DNA from: Candidatus Pacearchaeota archaeon
Lineage (GTDB): Archaea > Nanoarchaeota > Nanoarchaeia > Pacearchaeales > GW2011-AR1
Assembly (NCBI GenBank): GCA_002690445.1
Contig: NZER01000133.1
Span: forward strand, 1 to 8,857
Length of the DNA: 8,857 nucleotides
Reading direction: 5' to 3'
The position numbers and the translations under genes were made by a program. This document shows, one piece after another, positions 1 through 5,730 of this stretch. The notes under the pieces were generated by a model. That model did not search any database. It was given only the letters and a program-made list of their open reading frames with translations, and was not told the origin of the DNA. Position 1 is the first letter of the stretch, and every line of letters starts with the position of its first letter.

Positions 1-429
1 CGCTGGGTCATACTTAATACCAATAGAAGGAGAAATATGTTCATAAATTCTATTCTGCCAATTATCAGAGTCGCGGTCATACTTCCAATCTTTTTCATTA
101 GCGACCCGTTGTTCTTTGTTTTTCCAAATTCCATAGCCATTTAGTTTATGCGCCCAAACGTCACCATCGTAATGCTTACTTATACAAGTCAGCATATGGT
201 TTTGAGCAAGGGACTTCGCTGTTTCAAAAGTTCCAACAGTATCCATATTTGAAGCAACAATCGGAATACCCTTCCAGCCATACGCCTTTGGGTCGGAGCC
301 TTCACCTCCAGCGTTCTTAAAAGTAAACTCACGCATCAAGTTAACGTCCTTGCGGGAGGTTAACTCAGAACGCTTGGGACGTAGGAGGACGTCCTTGTAG
401 TCTAACTTTATTTCTGGCTCAATTCTCAC
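1..429 (-). CDS. guaC: GMP reductase, N-terminal 143 codons (runs off the left edge)
   Basis: GuaC is a cytosolic NADPH-dependent enzyme that converts GMP to IMP plus ammonia, feeding guanine nucleotides back to the purine branch point. The N-terminus follows the bacterial enzyme closely as I remember it: KLDYKDVLLRPKRS (residues 8-21), SRKDVNL (25-31), FTFKNAG (35-41), then IPIVASNMDTVGTF (55-68) and a KHY near 85-87. These are the start of the IMPDH/GMPR TIM barrel. The catalytic cysteine loop lies beyond the window. The start is GTG at 429, which overlaps the TGA of the endonuclease gene (GTGA) and puts the MRIE-type start exactly where E. coli GuaC begins. Compared with E. coli there appear to be about 25 extra residues around 97-122. 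IMP dehydrogenase is the alternative, but RPKRS, FTFK and NMDTVGTF favour GMP reductase. Confidence 0.92.
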   Translation of the reverse strand, partial: MRIEPEIKLDYKDVLLRPKRSELTSRKDVNLMREFTFKNAGGEGSDPKAYGWKGIPIVASNMDTVGTFETAKSLAQNHMLTCISKHYDGDVWAHKLNGYGIWKNKEQRVANEKDWKYDRDSDNWQNRIYEHISPSIGIKYDPA

Positions 430-1670
430 CTATTTAAATTTCCCTGTACCCCCTCAACACCATGCTGTTCGGCGGTGGATGTTGAAGCCCACATAGGGCG
501 AGTATTTGTATAATGGAATAGTTTCGTTAATTCTTCTTCTGTAGTCGCCTTGTGTAGTTCCTTCTCATGGTCAATGTGCCATACGTCTCCGTGATTTAAT
601 AGGTTCCAATGTTTTTGAACAAAATCTGGATGCTCTAATATATGCTCATTGATGTACCAATTTATTTGGCATCCTAGGATTTGAGTTGCTTTCGTGTCTC
701 TTTCTGTATATGACTGTGGATTTTTTATATAATTTTTAATTGCACCGTTTATTATAGTCCTTGTTTTTACAATCATCTTGTACATTGGGTTTGTAAGTTT
801 TCGACGCTGTATGGATATGGCTGCTGGAGTCCTGTGTGGTAGTAGTATAGAAATTTGTTTATTTGTTAGGCTGTCGTCCAGAAGAATATCAAGCTCTTCT
901 TCTGTCCAGTATTCCCAATCGTTGGAAACTTGAAATTGAATCTTCAAAGAGTAGCATTTATTTATAATGCTATGTGGATTTTTATCGTAATCTCCTTTTT
1001 CTCGTTTTTCCTTTATTTTAATTATTTCTAATTCCTCTTTCGCGTCTGCAAGAAGTTTTTGAATTTCTTCTACGGAAAGTTTTTTATTATCACGAAGTTT
1101 TTCTAGCACTGATTCTAGTTCCGGCTCCCAAAGGTGATTTAAACGGTATCCAAGTCTATTAAATTTTGACTCTATCGCAAGGGCGGTTCTATTGCAGTCG
1201 GGGAATTTTTTTAAAAAATTATCACAAAGGTTTTTCATTGCTCCTTTAAATAGATTATTAGACTTGAGCCATGTTTCCTCTTCTTCTGTCCAGCAATTTC
1301 CTATATTTAAGCCATTATTGTAAGCCCAAACCTGAACTGATTGCCATGTTCTGTTAAACCCCTTATTTTTTAGTTCTTTTACTGCTTCTTCAAGTCCTCC
1401 ATCGCCGTATCGGTTGTATTTTTTTATAATTTCTTTCTCCTTTTCGGCATATAAATTTTTTATTCTTTTTGTGAATCCACCGTATTTTCTTGCTTCGTTA
1501 TTAATTGCGCCGATAGACCTGCTAAATCCTTTCTTTAGAAGTGCTGCTTGGCATTGGTGAACTAAACCTTTTCCCGCTCCTTTCCCCGACCCGTCTTTGC
1601 TTTTCTTATTACAGAATTTTTTCACAATGATTTTCTCTGCTTCTGTCCAGATGCTTCCTTTTTTAGCCAT
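426..1670 (-). CDS. HNH endonuclease with about five Myb/SANT-like repeats
   Basis: This 414-residue protein looks like a free-standing, homing-type HNH endonuclease with an unusually long DNA-binding arm. Myb/SANT-like repeats, each opening with an aromatic and an acidic run and closing on a basic helix, can be traced at about 7-64 (IWTEAEK), 73-121 (degenerate, LYAEKEKE), 127-176 (CWTEEEE), 180-247 (degenerate, long insertion) and 254-292 (YWTEEEL, then LPHRTPAAI). The C-terminal third has the layout of many phage HNH proteins: ATQILGC (328-334), WHIDH (364-368) and HYTNTRPMWA (386-395). D367-H368 supplies the first HNH histidine and N389 the asparagine. The usual third ligand after PLWA is not clear; H403 could serve. 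The ATG start is preceded by a weak GAAAG. It follows the upstream gene by 4 bases and overlaps guaC by 4, so it sits inside the operon. Confidence 0.85.
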   Translation of the reverse strand: MAKKGSIWTEAEKIIVKKFCNKKSKDGSGKGAGKGLVHQCQAALLKKGFSRSIGAINNEARKYGGFTKRIKNLYAEKEKEIIKKYNRYGDGGLEEAVKELKNKGFNRTWQSVQVWAYNNGLNIGNCWTEEEETWLKSNNLFKGAMKNLCDNFLKKFPDCNRTALAIESKFNRLGYRLNHLWEPELESVLEKLRDNKKLSVEEIQKLLADAKEELEIIKIKEKREKGDYDKNPHSIINKCYSLKIQFQVSNDWEYWTEEELDILLDDSLTNKQISILLPHRTPAAISIQRRKLTNPMYKMIVKTRTIINGAIKNYIKNPQSYTERDTKATQILGCQINWYINEHILEHPDFVQKHWNLLNHGDVWHIDHEKELHKATTEEELTKLFHYTNTRPMWASTSTAEQHGVEGVQGNLNR

Positions 1671-1674
1671 ATAT

Positions 1675-1995
1675 TTAATCTTTCAAGCTTTTTACTGTCC
1701 CATCTTCTCCTATCTCCAGCCCACGATGACGTTCCATTTCACCTACGTCCATAAAATATTGTTGACCTTCATCCCATTTGGTTAAGGGGTGGTCATCTTT
1801 TTCGTTTTTTTTAGTACGCTCTTTTTTTTCTATTTTATTTAGCTTGGCTTCAATTTCGTCTTCTCTTTGCCATTCCGTTTCAATAAAGTGCCTAAATTCC
1901 TTGAATCGTTCTTGCGATGGTACATTTGCATCGCCATTTGTAGCAAGAACAGTAATGCGGCGATATACTTCTTCTAATATTTTTTTATCGTTCAC
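1675..1995 (-). CDS. Hypothetical charged helical protein, 106 aa
   Basis: I do not recognise a family. The protein is strongly charged, with a helical, possibly coiled-coil stretch at about 40-67 that is rich in Lys and Glu (EAKLNKIEKKERTKKNEK). No membrane segment, signal peptide or cysteine pair is visible. The start is GTG at 1995, because the genomic triplet is CAC on the plus strand. It overlaps the upstream gene by 11 bases, and the weakly purine-rich AAAGAA before it is the only ribosome-site candidate. The stop at 1675 lies four bases before the endonuclease ATG, so the gene is embedded in the same transcript. The tight packing supports a real gene; the function is unknown. Confidence 0.7.
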   Translation of the reverse strand: MNDKKILEEVYRRITVLATNGDANVPSQERFKEFRHFIETEWQREDEIEAKLNKIEKKERTKKNEKDDHPLTKWDEGQQYFMDVGEMERHRGLEIGEDGTVKSLKD

Positions 1996-2269
1996 AGTAG
2001 AATTCTTTCTTTAGCTCGTTAAATCTTTCGCTTTTATTTGCATTAATATAATATGTTTTAAATTTATTATTTTCATACCCGCATTTTTCACACGAAGCAT
2101 CACCCCTTTTGAGGAATCTTTTTGCAAGGGTTGCTCCAACGTAATCATCTTCGTCAATATAGTTTAAGAATTTTCCATAAAGATGGTTAGCAGAAAGGTC
2201 GCAAGACTCTTTATTTTTTGCCAAAAAATATGGAGCTAGTTCAAGTTTATACCTCTGGTTTGTTTTCAT
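1985..2269 (-). CDS. Small DUF4385-like protein with a cysteine-bearing C-terminus
   Basis: Residues about 11-56 resemble, from memory, the core of the DUF4385 family, which is common in bacteria and phages and has no known function. LAPYF (11-15) is followed by a helix ending LYGKFLNY, an acidic DDYVGA (41-46) and LAKRFLKRG (48-56), which corresponds to the family's MARKFLQMG. The family's usual arginine-rich tail (TRARRYANHK) is absent. Instead there is CEKC at 60-63 and a late cysteine at 92, so a metal site is possible but incomplete. The 94-residue length is shorter than the usual family member. The ATG at 2269 overlaps the TGA of the preceding zinc-ribbon gene (ATGA), which supports this start and translational coupling. 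The family assignment is tentative. Confidence 0.6.
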   Translation of the reverse strand: MKTNQRYKLELAPYFLAKNKESCDLSANHLYGKFLNYIDEDDYVGATLAKRFLKRGDASCEKCGYENNKFKTYYINANKSERFNELKKEFYCER

Positions 2270-2442
2270 AAATTATACCAATCTTTAGTAAATTTTGTAT
2301 TATACACATCAACCCAACAGTTCTTACAAAGTTGCCCCGCACCCTCCACGTAACAAGCTCGCATATCAATATGTACATCTTTGTCGTACGGTGTATCTTT
2401 ATTGCAAGCCACACACTTGTCTTTTTCTTTTTTATTATTCAT
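2266..2442 (-). CDS. Small zinc-ribbon-like protein, 58 aa
   Basis: This compact 58-residue protein has two CxxC pairs: CVAC (C10, C13) and CKNC (C39, C42). They are spaced as in zinc ribbons or rubredoxin-like knuckles, with an extra cysteine at 30. It probably binds one zinc ion; the partner or substrate cannot be told. The frame is open further upstream into thyX, but I take ATG 2442 because it overlaps the end of thyX by only 8 bases. ATG 2454, four codons earlier, is the alternative. Neither has a clear ribosome site, so translation may depend on coupling to thyX. The stop overlaps the next ATG (ATGA). Short CxxC proteins of this kind are frequent in phages and are usually unannotated. 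Confidence 0.7.
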   Translation of the reverse strand: MNNKKEKDKCVACNKDTPYDKDVHIDMRACYVEGAGQLCKNCWVDVYNTKFTKDWYNL

Positions 2443-3175
2443 GCGTTGATTCATCTGGTTTTTTGTGGTAACTTTGGAATTCATCCCACTGCATTTTTTC
2501 AAGTTCTTCCTCGCTCCATTCATGAGCCTTCCAGTCTAACGCCTCACTCACGTTTGGAAATTGTTTAATAAAGATATTTTTTACAGCATTAGCAATATCC
2601 CTATGTTCTTTCTGGGTATTTTCTTCCGTTCTTAAATTGATGTAATGAATCCAACTGCGAACCGTACCATTCATATACATAGTTGTTTGCGTTCCTAACG
2701 GCAGAATCATTCTAGCGCACTCTTTGGCAACGCCCCCCGCAATCATTTGCTCGTAAAGCTGTTTATTCGCATCCATCATCATCTCTACCATCGTGTTTAT
2801 TGCTTCGTCTTCGATTATTTTCGAGCTACTTTGTCTATTTTTTTCTGCTGGAGCACGTAATTCAACCGGCTCCATTTCTGTTGCCTCACTGTATCTTTGA
2901 CTAAACTCTTGAAAGCTAAAACTTCTATGCCTTAATATTTGCGCTGCGATTGCTCTGCTCGTTTTTATTTCGACGCACATATTCGCAAGCTCAAATGGAC
3001 TCCAGTGTTTATGTTTAATTAAAAACTTTAACAACTTGGGCGCAGTCGCGACATTATGTTGGTTCTTGGGGTTAGAAACCCTAGCACAATAAGCAATTAT
3101 GCCTTCTGCGTCCATAAGCTTATCGTCGTAGCCATAAACTTGGGGCTGAGTAAGTGATACAAGTTTTACGTGCAT
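2435..3175 (-). CDS. thyX: Flavin-dependent thymidylate synthase ThyX
   Basis: ThyX makes dTMP from dUMP using methylene-tetrahydrofolate as carbon donor and FAD/NADPH for reduction, so no dihydrofolate is formed. The diagnostic RHR-x7-S motif is complete: R82-H83-R84, then S92, followed by QRY. The later conserved block, LPLGTQTTMYMNGTVRSW (158-175) with HYINLRT (177-183) and a QKEHRDIA segment (188-195), holds the usual substrate- and flavin-contacting arginines. The length of 246 residues is normal for the family. ATG 3175 has AGGA six bases upstream. The gene lies between the Nudix and zinc-ribbon genes. It fits viral DNA synthesis, and ThyX is widespread in phages. The C-terminal tail (217-228) contains WSEEE, which looks superficially like the Myb-type repeats nearby. 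Confidence 0.96.
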   Translation of the reverse strand: MHVKLVSLTQPQVYGYDDKLMDAEGIIAYCARVSNPKNQHNVATAPKLLKFLIKHKHWSPFELANMCVEIKTSRAIAAQILRHRSFSFQEFSQRYSEATEMEPVELRAPAEKNRQSSSKIIEDEAINTMVEMMMDANKQLYEQMIAGGVAKECARMILPLGTQTTMYMNGTVRSWIHYINLRTEENTQKEHRDIANAVKNIFIKQFPNVSEALDWKAHEWSEEELEKMQWDEFQSYHKKPDESTHE

Positions 3176-3187
3176 TAATTTCCTAAT

Positions 3188-3949
3188 TTATTTACCGTTT
3201 TTAAACGTAAGTGCAAGCATGGCTGCGTTAAGAACTTCTTTTTTATTTTTGCTTAACTTTTCAAACGCTTCTTTATACGAAAACCAACCATATTCACTAT
3301 GCTCGAAAGATAGTTTGACATCCTTTGAGGGAGCAACACCCATGAAGTATGCTACCGTCTTGGGGATTGGACAGGCCAGCTTCTCGCGCGTTTTGTAATC
3401 AATTGTCACAAAATACTTAGATAAAAATTTAAAAGTAGGATGAATTTTTTCTATTACAAGCCCTGTTTCCTCTTCCGTTTCTCTCTTGGCTGTTTCTAGT
3501 CTAGATTCACCTTTTTCAATGTGACCCTTGGGAAACTCCCACCCGAAGCCACCTTTAATAAGTAAGAACTTTAGCTTTCCTTTGAAATTATGATTCTCAT
3601 CATACGCACCATCATAAAAACAAACCACAAATCCAGCAGCCTTATGCGCCCGTCTACTTATGCCGAGATACTTCCTCATGTCAACGACTTGTCGCGGGGT
3701 TTTATTAGGTAAAAACTTTTTTACCATTTCCTTATGAGTGTAATCCGCTCCATGCTCTATTAAGATGCCTCTTTCTTCCTCACTCCATTTTCTACGCCCA
3801 ACCAACTTCATGAGCATTTTCTTTTGGCAAATCTGCACGGGGGTTTTATTTGGCAAAAAATTATCGTGAAGCTCTCTCTGTGTATGGTCTTTCCAGTGCT
3901 TGAGAAGCACTGCGGTTTCCTCGTCTGTCCATATTTGATTCTTACGCAT
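3188..3949 (-). CDS. Nudix hydrolase fused to two N-terminal Myb/SANT-like repeats
   Basis: The C-terminal domain (about 104-248) is a Nudix hydrolase, which cleaves a nucleoside diphosphate linked to another group. The Nudix box is complete: G142, E148, R156-E157, E160-E161, G163 and L164, with T158 where a hydrophobic residue is usual. WEFPKGHIEKGE before it and EHSEYGW (216-222) after it resemble the Ap4A-hydrolase (NUDT2-like) subgroup, so dinucleoside polyphosphates are plausible substrates. The N-terminus carries two Myb/SANT-like repeats at 6-48 (IWTDEE) and 54-97 (KWSEEE), both containing FLPNKTP. Such repeats normally bind DNA, and the fusion is unusual. The start is well fixed: GGAGGA lies about nine bases before ATG 3949, the best ribosome site in the window, one base after the preceding gene. 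The substrate is inferred from resemblance only. Confidence 0.9.
   Translation of the reverse strand: MRKNQIWTDEETAVLLKHWKDHTQRELHDNFLPNKTPVQICQKKMLMKLVGRRKWSEEERGILIEHGADYTHKEMVKKFLPNKTPRQVVDMRKYLGISRRAHKAAGFVVCFYDGAYDENHNFKGKLKFLLIKGGFGWEFPKGHIEKGESRLETAKRETEEETGLVIEKIHPTFKFLSKYFVTIDYKTREKLACPIPKTVAYFMGVAPSKDVKLSFEHSEYGWFSYKEAFEKLSKNKKEVLNAAMLALTFKNGK
3696..3859. repeat. Imperfect internal duplication in the Nudix gene
   Basis: The two Myb/SANT-like repeats share a near-identical stretch at 3696-3715 and 3840-3859. Eighteen of 20 bases match when both are read on the plus strand; the copies begin ggggttttatt and end aaaaa. The spacing is 144 bases, exactly 48 codons, so both copies encode FLPNKTP in frame. 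This points to a fairly recent tandem duplication of the DNA-binding-like module, although selection on the motif could also preserve it. Confidence 0.75.
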
Positions 3950-3950
3950 A

Positions 3951-4202
3951 TTAATTATTCCTCCAATGATTTTCCGCTGGGCCTTTCTCGCTTTCTATAG
4001 GTTTATATTTTACGCACCAACCCCAAGTCATAATCGGTATTGTTACTGGAGCTAAAAGAATAAGCCATTTAAAAAAGAAAAATATACAATACAAAATTAC
4101 AGGAATAACCGTATAAAGCACCCAAGGATTAGACATCCAACTCCAGTCATACTGGAATTGCATCCAAAGAAACTCTAAATAAGCTGCAATAGGTTCATTC
4201 AT
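3951..4202 (-). CDS. Small two-helix membrane protein, 83 aa
   Basis: I do not recognise a family. The N-terminal 25 residues are aromatic (FLWMQFQYDWSW). Two hydrophobic stretches follow, about 27-45 (containing VIPVILYCIFFFF) and 46-64 (containing LILLAPVTIPIM), with a hydrophilic tail. It is therefore probably an inner-membrane protein with a short hairpin topology. I place the start at ATG 4202, four bases after the upstream stop and with GTAGAG just before it. The same frame is open to 4283, but that would overlap the upstream gene by 77 bases and add a basic, cysteine-containing leader. A holin or host-envelope modulator is possible from size alone, but nothing in the sequence shows it. 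Confidence 0.68.
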   Translation of the reverse strand: MNEPIAAYLEFLWMQFQYDWSWMSNPWVLYTVIPVILYCIFFFFKWLILLAPVTIPIMTWGWCVKYKPIESEKGPAENHWRNN

Positions 4203-4206
4203 AACT

Positions 4207-4527
4207 CTACGTTGGTTTGTTGTTAACCTGCATTGACACCTGACCAAACATTCCATCTTTATCAACCCCAGCAATTTTGCCAATGGGCTTATTTTTTTCG
4301 TCTACTAGGGTACAATTACCTGTAAAACCTAGTCTATCTACGGAATTTCCCGACAGAGTGCCTGTTCCTACTTCAACCGAAAGACCCTCTTGCTCTAACT
4401 TGCTGAAGTTACTGGCGACTATCAGGCAAAGATCATCTACGGTTGGCCGAAGGTTGTCGCCCCAGTTAGAGGTATATTTAGTAATATCGCCTTGTATCCG
4501 AGAATTAAGTTCGTCTAGTGTTATCAT
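4207..4527 (-). CDS. Hypothetical protein, 106 aa
   Basis: No family is recognised. The N-terminal half looks helical (LDELNSRIQGDITKY, then DDLCLIVASNFSKLE). The C-terminal half is glycine-rich and probably beta-stranded (VEVGTGTLSGNSVDRLGF, then GKIAGVDKDGMFGQV), suggesting a small alpha/beta or beta-sandwich domain. There is no signal peptide or membrane segment. The ATG at 4527 overlaps the TGA of the nuclease gene (ATGA). A purine-rich AAGGAAGGA is upstream but about 14 bases away, so coupling to the nuclease gene probably drives translation. The adjacent genes are a nuclease and a small membrane protein, which do not by themselves indicate a role. Confidence 0.72.
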   Translation of the reverse strand: MITLDELNSRIQGDITKYTSNWGDNLRPTVDDLCLIVASNFSKLEQEGLSVEVGTGTLSGNSVDRLGFTGNCTLVDEKNKPIGKIAGVDKDGMFGQVSMQVNNKPT

Positions 4528-4883
4528 ATTTTTTTTGCGTGTCCTTCCTTTATTAACATTTTATTTAAAGATTTTCCTTGATATTTTTCCGACCTAATAT
4601 AAGTCTTCGCAAATTGAACTTCTCCTATGCATCTTCCGTATTTTCCTACCCCAAGTGAGGTTAAAATGATTTCATTATCACTTTGCTCTATGGCTTGCGC
4701 GACTCTTGCTTTGGCTGCTAACCCCCTTTTCTTCTCAGCTTTATTTCTTGTTCTAGTTTCGGGAGCATTTAATCCCGCCAACCTAATTCTTACTTTAATC
4801 CAAATATTAAAACCAAGGTCAACCATGCCATCTATGGTATCTCCATCAACAACTTTAATAATTTTGGCTTCGTATTTATACAT
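4524..4883 (-). CDS. Staphylococcal-nuclease-like (SNase/thermonuclease) nuclease
   Basis: This is a small OB-fold nuclease of the thermonuclease family, which cleaves DNA or RNA with calcium. Recognisable blocks are VVDGDTI (11-17, with metal-site aspartates D13 and D15), IRLAGLNAPE (33-42), GKYGRCIGEV (80-89) and LNKMLIKEGHA (106-116). By comparison with S. aureus nuclease the catalytic pair R35/R87 corresponds to R34/R84 and E43 to E42. The D40 position is N39, a change I have seen in other viral and bacterial relatives. There is no signal peptide, so the protein should stay in the cytoplasm, unlike the secreted staphylococcal enzyme. The 119-residue length is a bare catalytic domain. The ATG at 4883 overlaps the upstream gene by 8 bases. 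It may act on host or phage DNA; the target is not visible. Confidence 0.92.
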   Translation of the reverse strand: MYKYEAKIIKVVDGDTIDGMVDLGFNIWIKVRIRLAGLNAPETRTRNKAEKKRGLAAKARVAQAIEQSDNEIILTSLGVGKYGRCIGEVQFAKTYIRSEKYQGKSLNKMLIKEGHAKKI

Positions 4884-5091
4884 CTTTGGATTTTTTTATC
4901 TCCTGATTGATGTGGCCGACATAGCTGAAAAGCTCGTTTACATTTGCAAACTTATTTGGCCCATCATAACTGTTTAAAGCAATCTTTACAGAGCCATCAT
5001 GCTGCAAAAAGGCAATGATTTCTGCGCTAGAAGTTACCTCCTCTGGAATGTCAGTACCTTCTGGTAGAATTACTATAGACCTTTCGTTCAT
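4876..5091 (-). CDS. Hypothetical protein, 71 aa
   Basis: This is a small acidic protein of no recognised family. It has an N-terminal strand-like SIVILPEGTD and an early helix (TSSAEIIAFLQ), followed by GSVKIALN and a C-terminal helix (NVNELFSYVGHINQEI). The arrangement suggests a compact alpha/beta fold. The ATG at 5091 follows a 52-base spacer with no gene, one of only two internal gaps above 50 bases in the cluster. No clear ribosome site precedes it. Its end overlaps the start of the nuclease gene by 8 bases, which supports it as a real gene, perhaps functionally linked to the nuclease, though that is only proximity. Confidence 0.68.
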   Translation of the reverse strand: MNERSIVILPEGTDIPEEVTSSAEIIAFLQHDGSVKIALNSYDGPNKFANVNELFSYVGHINQEIKKSKDV

Positions 5092-5143
5092 ATTAAAATG
5101 ATACGGGTTTTTTTTTATAAGTCTACAAAATTATTTAAGAAAG

Positions 5144-5338
5144 TTACTCAGAAGGGGAGTCGCCTGTCAGTATTTTGTTTATTCTGAAGATATGAAATTT
5201 TGACTTTATTCTCTCCTCTATTGCTTCCGCCAACAGGTCTTGGCTGTACTCGGAGGTCATGTTTATTACTTGGGCGTCATTATCGTAGGAATATTCAGCA
5301 AGGGTGTCCTTAACTATTTTTCTAAATTCATTTTTCAT
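5144..5338 (-). CDS. Hypothetical protein, 64 aa
   Basis: This short protein appears mostly helical: an N-terminal helix (NEFRKIVKDTLAEY), a middle section (AQVINMTSEYS), and a second charged helix (QDLLAEAIEERIKSKF). No family is recognised, and no membrane or metal-binding motif is visible. The ATG at 5338 lies inside the end of the preceding 57-codon gene, an 11-base overlap that supports the start and suggests coupled translation. The stop is followed by a 52-base spacer before the next gene. Small helical proteins of this kind in phage operons often act as adaptors or inhibitors, but there is no direct evidence here. Confidence 0.65.
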   Translation of the reverse strand: MKNEFRKIVKDTLAEYSYDNDAQVINMTSEYSQDLLAEAIEERIKSKFHIFRINKILTGDSPSE

Positions 5339-5501
5339 TTTTTTGCCATTCTCCTATTCCTTGCACTGCTTCTGGAATAACAGGCAAGCCCAACCGCTGC
5401 CGTTCCGTCCCTTCGGTTGAATCAATTGGCGTAACAAATACTTTTTTGTAGTCTTCGGTGTTATTGCTGTCTAACCAGTTTGTCATTTCGTTCGTTATCA
5501 T
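5328..5501 (-). CDS. Hypothetical protein, 57 aa
   Basis: A 57-codon gene fills the space that would otherwise be empty between 5338 and 5506. It starts at ATG 5501, four bases after the stop of the membrane-protein gene, and ends with TGA at 5328, overlapping the next gene by 11 bases. The product starts MITNEMTNWLDSNN, continues KKVFVTPIDSTEG, and ends VQGIGEWQKNEK. It is hydrophilic, with no recognisable domain. No strong ribosome site is seen, so it may rely on coupling. The exact fit at both ends is the main reason to accept it. It is short enough that a minimum-length cut-off would miss it. Confidence 0.62.
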   Translation of the reverse strand: MITNEMTNWLDSNNTEDYKKVFVTPIDSTEGTERQRLGLPVIPEAVQGIGEWQKNEK

Positions 5502-5505
5502 AATT

Positions 5506-5730
5506 TTATAACCATTTAAAGTACCCGTAGATATTTAAAACCACCAAAACAAAAGACATAGCTGCCGCTGGGTAAGCTTTGTTATCCAAGCAATGTTTGC
5601 CGACAAACAAATTGCCCACAATCCAGACAGGCCAAGATTCTATCGACTCATTAGCGTTAAGGTAGTATCCAAAAATAACCAATAATGCTCCCAGCCATCC
5701 AAGTAAATCTTTCTTCACGCCTTTAATCAT
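5506..5730 (-). CDS. Three-helix membrane protein, PnuC-like half
   Basis: This 74-residue inner-membrane protein has three likely membrane segments: about 9-25 (LLGWLGALLVIFGYY), 33-50 (SWPVWIVGNLFVG) and 52-72 (AYPAAAMSFVLVVLNIYGY). The pattern W-x-IWIVGN, then KAYPxA, then NIYGYxKW resembles one part of the nicotinamide-riboside transporter PnuC. It is about a third of a full transporter, so it would have to oligomerise or do something else. ATG 5730 is chosen over the in-frame ATG at 5760 because it overlaps the TGA of the preceding gene (ATGA) and has AAAGG just upstream. The similarity is from memory and modest; generic small membrane protein is the safe reading. Confidence 0.72.
   Translation of the reverse strand: MIKGVKKDLLGWLGALLVIFGYYLNANESIESWPVWIVGNLFVGKHCLDNKAYPAAAMSFVLVVLNIYGYFKWL

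Noticed and set aside
2443..2523. Longer version of the zinc-ribbon gene starting inside thyX at 2523
   Set aside because: It would overlap thyX by about 90 bases and add a basic leader that is simply thyX read in another frame. The downstream ATG is the better start.
2488..2524. WSEEE in the ThyX C-terminus as a further Myb/SANT-like repeat
   Set aside because: Only the opening residues match. There is no following basic recognition helix, and the segment fits an ordinary acidic ThyX tail.
1597..2568. Several plus-strand open frames (for example 1778-2014 and 2332-2568)
   Set aside because: They are antisense to packed minus-strand genes. Their products are Phe/Ser/Leu-rich as expected from the reverse of Lys/Glu-rich coding sequence, and none shows a motif or a ribosome site.
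4872..4880. TATAAATA on the minus strand, like a T4-type late promoter
   Set aside because: It is made by the first codons of the nuclease gene (Met-Tyr-Lys-Tyr), so a transcript from it would lack the start codon. A second copy near 955-965 is in the middle of the endonuclease gene. Both are expected by chance in AT-rich DNA.
5092..5143. 52-base spacer with a run of nine As and a TATCAT (minus strand) that looks like a -10 element
   Set aside because: The best -35 partner (TTGTAG) is 19 bases away and poor, and transcription would begin almost at the start codon. I see only an AT-rich spacer.
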